From positions 44,242 to 77,181 of the forward strand of contig PBPM01000001.1 in NCBI GenBank assembly GCA_002724635.1: a DNA stretch of 32,940 nt, given 5' to 3'. The DNA comes from Rhodospirillaceae bacterium. Lineage in GTDB: Bacteria; Pseudomonadota; Alphaproteobacteria; UBA6615. Position 1 is the first letter of the stretch; each line of letters begins with the position of its first letter. This document shows, piece by piece, positions 23,609 through 32,940 of this stretch. Under the pieces are notes generated by a model that worked only from the letters and a program-made list of their open reading frames with translations, was not told the DNA's origin and did no database searches. Made by a program: the position numbers and the translations under genes.

Positions 23609-25492
23609 TCATTGAATCTGGAATGCGTCTTCCAGCGCATTCCGGTCGACGTCCACGCCGATGTCGTTGCGCAGGGCCTCCGCGAGCTGGGTGACCAAGT
23701 CATTCGCGATCTGCCCTGTGAGCGCCGCCGATATCTCCTCGCGCGCCGGATCTAGCATGTCTGCCGGCTCAATATCGATGAGCTTGGCGACTGCAGCACC
23801 GTCTGTCAGACTCTGCTGGATCACCTCGCCAAGGTTTGCCTCAAAGACCGCCGTGATCAGCTCGGTCGAGAACGTTGATCCGTCCGCGGAGCGGTCGAAG
23901 GCCGGTGTCTTCTCGAAAGTCGCCCCAAACTCGCCGGCTAGGGACTCGAGAGGCTCGCCGCCGCGTGCGCGGTCGGCAATCTTCTGAGCCGTCTCCTCCG
24001 CCTGGGCGGCGACCCGTTCCGCCTGCCAGGCGGTGATAACCTGTTCGCGTACCTCGTTGAGGGATGGAATGCGCGGTGCGATGATTTCGTCGAGGCGTAT
24101 GACGGAGAACCCGCCGCCACGGCTCTCGATGGTCTCAGTGATGCCGGGCTGCTCGATAGAGAACAGGCGCTTTACCAGCTCCGGTGTAACGGCTGCATCG
24201 GTGCTGTCGTCGCGCAACTGGCCCGTGCGGGCTACGCCCTCGATCCGGCCGATGGTCAGGTTACTGTCGCGGGCAACCTCCCCGAGGGAAGCCCCGCCGG
24301 CGAGTCCGTCCTCGACATCGTTCAGCACCTCAAAGATTGCGTCGCGCGCCTCTTCGGTTGCGAGCTCGTTGCGGAGCGTGTCGCGCACCTCGTTGAAGGG
24401 AATAGTCCGGCCGGGCACGATCTCAGAGACTTCCGCTAGATGCCAACCGAGGTCGCTCTTGACCGGCTCGCTGATCACATCCAAGTCAAGCGCGAACGCG
24501 GCATTCGCGAGCTCCGCCACCGGCACGTCGTTCCGGCTTATTCGAACAAGGACGACTGGCGGCAGGCCCGAGACCTCTTCGGCCGCCTTGTCGAAGGTCT
24601 TGCCAGCCTCGATCAGGGCGAGAGCCCGCAGCGCGTCGTTGCGGGACAGGAAGGTCGCCTGAGAAATCTCGCGGGTCTCGGGTTGAACGAACTCATTGCC
24701 GCGCAGTTCATATTCCTCGCGCAGGTCTTCCTCGGGAATTACCATCTCGTGGGCGAGAGTTTCAACGTCGAGCCGGGCGACGGTCGCCACGCGGAACTCG
24801 GGCGTCTCGAAGGCCGTCCGATTAGCGTTGTAAAAGTTGCCCAACTCAACCGCATCGGGTTCGCCCACGCGCGCGTCCGGGAGCGTGGCCACGATCACGA
24901 TTTCCGCGGTCCGGCGTTCGCCGCGGCGCTTGAAGATGGTATCGGTCAGCGGTGCAGGCGCCGCGGCGGCGGCCCGGATCGTGTCCAGATACTGGGTCCG
25001 CATGAGGTCGAGCCGTACCTGGTTCACGAACTCGGCCTCGGTCTGGTTATTATGCAGCAGGAAACTCTCGAACTGACCGCGCTCAAATCGCCCGCTGGGG
25101 CCTTGGAACTGCGGCAGGGCTCGGATAGCGGCGGAAGCCGCTTCGAGAGGAGTAGTAACGCCGAACTGCTGGGCGGCCTGATCGAACAGCGTGCGGCTGA
25201 TGAGCTGCGAAATGGTCTGGTCGAGCAGCCCCGCCTGAATAGCTGACTGCGTGTCGAGTTGACGCCCGGTGAATCTTGAAGCGCGCTGGATCTGGTCGTT
25301 CAGCTCCCGGCCAATCTGGTGCACGGTGAAATTGGTATCGCCAACTTCGACAACCGAGGCCGCGCCGGAATGGCTGCCGCCGCCTCGGCCACCGATATCG
25401 CCACCGAAGAAGACAACGAATGTCAGGGCAAGGGCCCCGAGAATGACTTTCATGACCCAACTTTTTGAGCTGCGTCTCAGAGCATCGAGCAT
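23609..25492 (-). CDS. ppiD: Membrane-anchored periplasmic folding factor PpiD/SurA-like
   Basis: PpiD-type proteins sit at the inner membrane and help newly exported proteins fold. The 627-residue product (E. coli 623) has a short cytoplasmic N-terminus, one membrane helix (about 13-30), a SurA_N-type chaperone region (45-230), a parvulin-like domain (about 255-375) and a C-terminal region. The parvulin core lacks the usual GGdLGwf strand and catalytic residues, so isomerase activity is doubtful, as also reported for E. coli PpiD. The frame runs 40 codons further upstream, but the product MLDALRRSSKSWVMKVILGA starts at 25492. It is upstream of trpE on the same strand, a conserved alphaproteobacterial pairing. 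Confidence 0.92.
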   Translation of the reverse strand: MLDALRRSSKSWVMKVILGALALTFVVFFGGDIGGRGGGSHSGAASVVEVGDTNFTVHQIGRELNDQIQRASRFTGRQLDTQSAIQAGLLDQTISQLISRTLFDQAAQQFGVTTPLEAASAAIRALPQFQGPSGRFERGQFESFLLHNNQTEAEFVNQVRLDLMRTQYLDTIRAAAAAPAPLTDTIFKRRGERRTAEIVIVATLPDARVGEPDAVELGNFYNANRTAFETPEFRVATVARLDVETLAHEMVIPEEDLREEYELRGNEFVQPETREISQATFLSRNDALRALALIEAGKTFDKAAEEVSGLPPVVLVRISRNDVPVAELANAAFALDLDVISEPVKSDLGWHLAEVSEIVPGRTIPFNEVRDTLRNELATEEARDAIFEVLNDVEDGLAGGASLGEVARDSNLTIGRIEGVARTGQLRDDSTDAAVTPELVKRLFSIEQPGITETIESRGGGFSVIRLDEIIAPRIPSLNEVREQVITAWQAERVAAQAEETAQKIADRARGGEPLESLAGEFGATFEKTPAFDRSADGSTFSTELITAVFEANLGEVIQQSLTDGAAVAKLIDIEPADMLDPAREEISAALTGQIANDLVTQLAEALRNDIGVDVDRNALEDAFQIQ

Positions 25493-25614
25493 TTTCTGGT
25501 CACCGGTTAGATTTGGCCGCAGCCCCGCCGCGAGCGGCGCATGATAGTGATCGCGATGCGCCGCCTCAAGCACCGCACAGGTGCTTTGCCGAGGCGCCAG
25601 TTGGCGGCGCACAA

Positions 25615-25632
25615 GTGCCTATGCTAAGGCAC
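25615..25632. promoter_or_regulatory. Inverted repeat in the ppiD/tpiA divergent gap
   Basis: GTGCCT-ATGCTA-AGGCAC is a six-base perfect inverted repeat in the 197-base gap between divergent ppiD and tpiA. It directly abuts a TTGACG hexamer on the minus strand (25638-25633), but no good -10 box lies at 16-18 bases. Function is uncertain. Confidence 0.25.
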
Positions 25633-25689
25633 CGTCAAGCCCATGTAGGGAGCCACTAACATAATGAAAAGCATCAATTTGGTGAAGAA

Positions 25690-26442
25690 ATGGCCGCATC
25701 GAAGAAATTGATCGCCGGAAACTGGAAAATGAATATGCTGGCTGCCGACGGGATCGCGCTTGCGCGCGCGATCGCGGCGCAGGGCGATATACCGACCTGC
25801 GATCTTCTGGTCTGCCCGCCGGCGACTATCCTGCGTGCGGTAGCCGAGGCCGCCGGCGGATCGTCGGTCGCGGTTGGCGGACAGGATTGCCACGAGGCCG
25901 AAAGCGGTGCGTTCACCGGCGACGTTTCCGCTGCGATGGTCCGCGATGCTGGCGCCAGCCACGTGATCCTCGGTCATTCCGAACGGCGTCACGGCCTAGG
26001 CGAAAGTGACGCGCGGGTGTGCGCGAAGGCCGTTGCGGCGCATGCCGCGGGACTGACGGCGATCGTGTGCATTGGCGAGACGGAGGCGGAACGCGATGCG
26101 GGTAAGACCCTCGATGTCCTTAGCGGACAACTGGCTGGCTCGCTTCCGGATGCAGGGGTGGACGGCGCGACCACGGTCATCGCCTATGAACCGGTATGGG
26201 CAATCGGCACGGGCCGTACCCCGACCCTGGACGAGGTGGCGGTTGCCCACGGCCACATCCGGGCGACGCTCGCGGTGGCAATGGGGGACACGGCAGCGGA
26301 CATCGGACTTCTGTACGGCGGCTCGATGAAGCCTGGGAACGCGGCCGATCTGCTGGCGGTTCCCGATGTGGACGGTGGGCTGATCGGTGGTGCAAGCTTG
26401 GATGCGGAGAGCTTTCTGGCTATTGCGGCGGCAGCGGGTTAA
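25690..26442 (+). CDS. tpiA: Triosephosphate isomerase
   Basis: This enzyme interconverts dihydroxyacetone phosphate and glyceraldehyde 3-phosphate. The 250-residue TIM barrel keeps the catalytic K13 (GNWKMN), H96 (LGHSERR) and E167 (AYEPVWAIGTG), plus the phosphate loop LLYGGSMKPGNA and GGASLDAESF. GGTGAAGAA directly upstream is a good ribosome site. It is the first gene of the rightward series and diverges from ppiD. Together with eno and pdhA it provides glycolytic flow to acetyl-CoA. Confidence 0.98.
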   Translation: MAASKKLIAGNWKMNMLAADGIALARAIAAQGDIPTCDLLVCPPATILRAVAEAAGGSSVAVGGQDCHEAESGAFTGDVSAAMVRDAGASHVILGHSERRHGLGESDARVCAKAVAAHAAGLTAIVCIGETEAERDAGKTLDVLSGQLAGSLPDAGVDGATTVIAYEPVWAIGTGRTPTLDEVAVAHGHIRATLAVAMGDTAADIGLLYGGSMKPGNAADLLAVPDVDGGLIGGASLDAESFLAIAAAAG

Positions 26443-26555
26443 CCATCGGACAGGATTGGGGCTGGCAATGCGGCGCTCAACCGACTAAATACGCGCTCAA
26501 CAGATGTGGCGTGGCCCCGGGAGCCGCGGTGCGCAACCAGGAAACGGCCGGAATC

Positions 26556-26921
26556 ATGGAAACCATCGTACTGGTCATTCACATGCTGATCGGCGTCGGG
26601 CTTGTGGGCGTGGTGCTGATGCAGCGTTCCGAGGGTGGCCTCGGCGGTCTCGGCGGCGGCGGCGGCGGCGGTGGTGCCGGCGGCGGCATGGGCGGGCTGC
26701 TGGGCAACCGGCAGACGGCCAACCTCCTGACCCGGACGACCGGCCTGCTGGCGCTCGCCTTCATGGTCACCAGCATCGGGCTTGCGATTCTGGCGAACGA
26801 CGGCGGCAGCACGGGTGCGATCGTCAACGAAACCGTACCGGCTTCCGATGCAGCTCATGGTGGGATGGCACCGGCGGAGCCCGCAGCGCCGACCACACCG
26901 ACAGTACCGACGACCGATTAG
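26556..26921 (+). CDS. secG: Preprotein translocase subunit SecG
   Basis: SecG is the small accessory subunit of the SecYEG protein channel. The 121-residue product has two membrane helices (about 3-21 and 60-80) separated by the conserved LMQRSEGGLGGLG followed by a polyglycine loop that includes a (GGC)6 codon run at 26652-26669. A Thr/Pro/Ala-rich tail follows, as usual in alphaproteobacteria. The frame is open for 120 codons upstream through tpiA in a different frame, but METIVLV is clearly the N-terminus. It follows tpiA by 113 bases, a pairing also seen in other bacteria, and is followed by a strong terminator. Confidence 0.96.
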   Translation: METIVLVIHMLIGVGLVGVVLMQRSEGGLGGLGGGGGGGGAGGGMGGLLGNRQTANLLTRTTGLLALAFMVTSIGLAILANDGGSTGAIVNETVPASDAAHGGMAPAEPAAPTTPTVPTTD

Positions 26922-26950
26922 ATGGCGTGGCGTTCCGAGTCGAGTTCACA

Positions 26951-26976
26951 AGGCGGCTTTCAAGCCGCCTTTTTCT
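26951..26976 (+). terminator. Rho-independent terminator after secG
   Basis: AAGGCGGCTT, loop TC, AAGCCGCCTT followed by TTT. The ten-base perfect stem ends in a five-T run, 30 bases after the secG stop. This is the clearest intrinsic terminator in the window and separates tpiA-secG from pyrG. Confidence 0.92.
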
Positions 26977-27019
26977 CTGTCAAATGTCGGTATCTCAACA
27001 GCTTGCCGATTGTGGATGA

Positions 27020-28693
<1,674 letters not shown>

Positions 28694-28695
28694 CT

Positions 28696-30847
<2,152 letters not shown>

Positions 30848-30855
30848 GTAGCGCG

Positions 30856-31046
30856 ATGCGTCAGATTCAGATGCGCTCGGTCCCGGTCTGGATGTTTGCA
30901 GGGTCCGTCCTAGGCGGCGGCGCGGGGCAGTTGATCGGGGATGTGCAGGCACGCATATTGGCCTTTTGGCGGGCCTCGCGGCCGGCGGCATCATCGGGTT
31001 CACGCTTCGTAAGAGGGCCGGAGTGAGTCCAAAACGAGAACTCTGA
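30856..31046 (+). pseudogene. Small glycine-rich membrane protein gene, apparently frameshifted
   Basis: An ATG nine bases after eno opens a frame reading VWMFAGSVLGGGAGQLIGD, a glycine-rich membrane segment. It then degrades into a Ser/Pro/Arg-rich tail ending at 31026. In another frame from about 30948, GTHIGLLAGLAAGGIIGFTL followed by RKRAG gives a second glycine-zipper helix with a basic tail, ending at a TGA at 31044-31046. Joining the two by a one-base shift near 30936-30947 would give a sensible two-helix protein of about 60 residues. It may be a recent frameshift, a sequencing error, or programmed. No family recognised. Confidence 0.4.
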
Positions 31047-31072
31047 GTCACTTTTGCAACACTGGCCCCTTT

Positions 31073-31102
31073 TTGGGCAATGAATTGAATCTAATAGATA
31101 AT
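31073..31102 (+). promoter_or_regulatory. Candidate promoter of ftsB
   Basis: TTGGGC (31073-31078), an 18-base spacer and GATAAT (31097-31102) in an AT-rich stretch, predicting a start near 31109 and a leader of about 36 bases. The -10 box matches five of six consensus positions. Confidence 0.35.
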
Positions 31103-31144
31103 CCGGAGTTGACGCAGCAAGTCGGGCTGTGATTCGGTGTCGGC

Positions 31145-31453
31145 ATGGCAGTGCTCGACGAAATACGAATACGTGCCCGCAGCGCCATGTGCCCGATCAT
31201 TGGGGCGCTCCTGCTCGCCTACTTCTCGTATCACATGGTACAGGGTGACCATGGTCTCCTGTCTCTGCTGCAACTCCAGAGCAAAGTCGAACAGGCGCGG
31301 ACGTTGCAAGCGTCGCTGCAGGTGGAGCGAGAACAGTTCGAGGCGCGTGTCGCGCTCCTGCGGCCCGATAATCTTGATCCGGACATGCTCGAGGAACGTG
31401 CCCGGGTGATGCTAAACTTCGCCCATCCGAACGAGATCGTGATCTTGGAGTAG
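31145..31453 (+). CDS. ftsB: Cell division protein FtsB (septum formation initiator, DivIC family)
   Basis: FtsB bridges FtsL and FtsQ in the divisome. The 102-residue product has a short cytoplasmic N-terminus, one membrane helix (about 15-32), a coiled coil (about 38-70, LLSLLQLQSKVEQARTLQAS) and a short conserved end with LDPDMLEERARVMLNFAHPN. Size and topology fit the family. Location between eno and the pyruvate dehydrogenase genes is conserved in alphaproteobacteria and supports the call more than sequence identity does. Confidence 0.92.
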   Translation: MAVLDEIRIRARSAMCPIIGALLLAYFSYHMVQGDHGLLSLLQLQSKVEQARTLQASLQVEREQFEARVALLRPDNLDPDMLEERARVMLNFAHPNEIVILE

Positions 31454-31663
31454 ATTTTCGTGCGCAATATCCGGGATTGAGAATCGGACAGAGCGAACGA
31501 AAATTTCATACGAGAATCATCAAATTAACTGAATAGCAGTAAATTCAGGCTTTTTCCCTGATATTGCACATCTTTTTCCGTATCCGCGCTTGCTGATATC
31601 GGCCCCATCACCTACTTGTCGGGATGGCAGACAACGCCGGCATTACGGTCAAGGGGAAGTGCG

Positions 31664-32737
31664 ATGGGGCGAAAACCAGCCACGAAATCGTCACGAGCAA
31701 GTTCTAAGTCCGCACCGAAAAAGGCTCTCGCTCGAAGGAAAAGCGCGGCATCGGGCAAGCCGGATTACAAATCCTATAGCGCCGAACAGTTGTTTGCATT
31801 CTATGGAGAGATGCTCCTTATCCGTCGCTTCGAGGAGAAGGCGGGACAGATGTACGGCATGGGCCTGATCGGTGGTTTTTGCCACCTGTATATCGGTCAG
31901 GAAGCCGTCGTTGTTGGCATGCAGGCGGCCCTTCAACCGCAGGACTCCGTTATTACCACCTACCGCGATCATGGTCACATGCTCGCCTGCGGCATGGACC
32001 CGAATGGCGTCATGGCCGAACTGACGGGCCGCGAAGGCGGGTATTCGCGCGGCAAGGGCGGCTCGATGCACATGTTCTCGAAAGAGAAGAACTTCTTCGG
32101 CGGCCACGGCATCGTCGGCGCCAATGTCCCGCTGGGCACAGGCATTGCCTTCTCGCACAAGTACAAGGGCGACGACGGCATCTGCCTCGACTATTTCGGC
32201 GATGGCGCGGTCAATCAAGGGCAGGTCTACGAGAGCTTCAACATGGCCGCGCTTTGGGACCTGCCGATCATCTATGTGATCGAAAACAACCGTTACGGTA
32301 TGGGCACATCGGTCGAGCGAGCGTCGGCCGAACCGGACCTGTTCAATCGCGGCTGCGCCTACGGGATTCCGGGCGCCCAGATAGACGGCATGGACGTGGT
32401 CCAGGTCTTCGAGGGCGGCAGCAAGGCGGTCGACCATGTCCGGTCGGGCAAGGGGCCGTTCATCCTTGAGATGCAGACCTATCGCTATCGCGGGCACTCT
32501 ATGTCCGATCCGGCAAAGTATCGGACCAAGGAAGAGGTCCAGAAGATGCGGACCGAGAAGGATCCGATCGAGATGCTCAAGGAGATTCTCATCACCCGGA
32601 AGGTGGCTGACGAGGACGCGCTCAAGGCGATCGACCGCGATGTGCGCGCGCGTGTTAACGCGGCTGCGGATTTCGCTCAGGAGAGCCCCGAGCCCGATCC
32701 GTCCGAACTTTACACCGACATTCTGATTGAAGCCTGA
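31664..32737 (+). CDS. pdhA: Pyruvate dehydrogenase E1 component, alpha subunit
   Basis: PdhA, with PdhB, decarboxylates pyruvate using thiamine diphosphate. The 357-residue protein has the substrate/cofactor segment [27 protein letters not shown] and [18 protein letters not shown]. The ThDP motif begins [20 protein letters not shown] and ends in [20 protein letters not shown] is the conserved phosphorylation-loop region. The first 30 residues are a Lys/Ser/Ala-rich, probably disordered tail. AAGGGGAAG precedes the ATG at 31664; an upstream in-frame start at 31616 would add 16 residues but lacks a ribosome site. pdhB follows after 31 bases. Confidence 0.97.
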   Translation: MGRKPATKSSRASSKSAPKKALARRKSAASGKPDYKSYSAEQLFAFYGEMLLIRRFEEKAGQMYGMGLIGGFCHLYIGQEAVVVGMQAALQPQDSVITTYRDHGHMLACGMDPNGVMAELTGREGGYSRGKGGSMHMFSKEKNFFGGHGIVGANVPLGTGIAFSHKYKGDDGICLDYFGDGAVNQGQVYESFNMAALWDLPIIYVIENNRYGMGTSVERASAEPDLFNRGCAYGIPGAQIDGMDVVQVFEGGSKAVDHVRSGKGPFILEMQTYRYRGHSMSDPAKYRTKEEVQKMRTEKDPIEMLKEILITRKVADEDALKAIDRDVRARVNAAADFAQESPEPDPSELYTDILIEA

Positions 32738-32768
32738 CCGTGACCGCGGGACGGAGAGGACTAAAGAT

Positions 32769-32940
32769 ATGCCGATTCAGGTACTAATGCCGGCCTTGTC
32801 GCCGACGATGACCGAGGGCAACCTCGCGCGCTGGCTCAAATCCGAGGGCGAAACTATCTCGCCGGGTGACATCATCGCCGAGATCGAGACCGATAAGGCG
32901 ACCATGGAGGTCGAGGTGGTCGATGACGGGGTGATCGGCA
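32769..32940 (+). CDS. pdhB: Pyruvate dehydrogenase E1 beta subunit with N-terminal lipoyl domain (5' part)
   Basis: The gene runs off the right edge and only 57 codons are visible. They encode a biotin/lipoyl attachment domain: [20 protein letters not shown], then the lipoyl-lysine motif [10 protein letters not shown] with K43. GGAGAGGA gives a clear ribosome site. In alphaproteobacteria the gene directly after pdhA encodes E1-beta with an N-terminal lipoyl domain, so pdhB is preferred. The E2 acyltransferase gene would look the same over this stretch, and the missing downstream part would decide. Confidence 0.82.
   Translation, partial: MPIQVLMPALSPTMTEGNLARWLKSEGETISPGDIIAEIETDKATMEVEVVDDGVIG

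Noticed and set aside
24440-25246. 268-codon plus-strand open frame inside ppiD
   Set aside because: Antisense shadow of ppiD.
26652-26669. (GGC)6 repeat as a possible phase-variable tract in secG
   Set aside because: Triplet repeat length changes would keep the frame, and polyglycine is common in this loop of alphaproteobacterial SecG.
31691-32497. 268-codon minus-strand open frame inside pdhA
   Set aside because: Antisense shadow of strongly conserved pdhA.

Overview
The window is a conserved housekeeping stretch of an alphaproteobacterial chromosome, probably Rhodospirillales-like. The evidence is the gene order (cdsA-dxr-rseP-bamA-skp-lpxD-fabZ-lpxA-lpxI-lpxB, then gltA/gltX/lexA/moeA/moaC/trpCDG), the use of LpxI instead of LpxH, an alphaproteobacterial SOS box (GTTC-N7-GTTC) in front of lexA, and a pdhA followed by a lipoyl-domain gene as in alphaproteobacterial E1-beta. 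Base composition is GC-rich. I see no tRNA, rRNA, CRISPR array, phage gene or transposase.

Region 1 (1-10009, + strand) is a tightly packed envelope operon: the 3' end of cdsA (phospholipid precursor), dxr (isoprenoid precursor), rseP (site-2 protease), bamA and skp/ompH (outer-membrane protein assembly), then the lipid A genes lpxD, lpxA, lpxI and lpxB with fabZ embedded. Most junctions overlap or are a few bases long. Region 2 (10048-10957, +) is a small pair: glyoxalase I and a cupin protein.

Region 3 (11021-20445, - strand) reads right to left: trpG-trpD-trpC-moaC, a four-helix membrane protein of unknown function, moeA, lexA, gltX, gltA. Between moaC and moeA the unknown gene is bracketed by two copies of a palindromic intergenic repeat. 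lexA has its own promoter carrying an SOS box. A 523-base gap lies between lexA and gltX, where related genomes often have comEC.

Region 4 (20640-25492) holds a + strand divergent polysaccharide deacetylase gene and a decayed coding remnant. These separate trpE (with ppiD upstream of it, both on -) from trpG. Region 5 (25690-32940, +) holds tpiA, secG (followed by a strong intrinsic terminator), pyrG, kdsA, eno, a small apparently frameshifted membrane-protein gene, ftsB, pdhA and the start of pdhB: glycolysis to acetyl-CoA, CTP and Kdo supply, and cell division.

I found no convincing new multi-gene system. The most notable items are the repeat-flanked membrane gene, the two broken genes, the split trp operon, the lexA promoter/operator, and palindromes in the gltA and trpG leaders.
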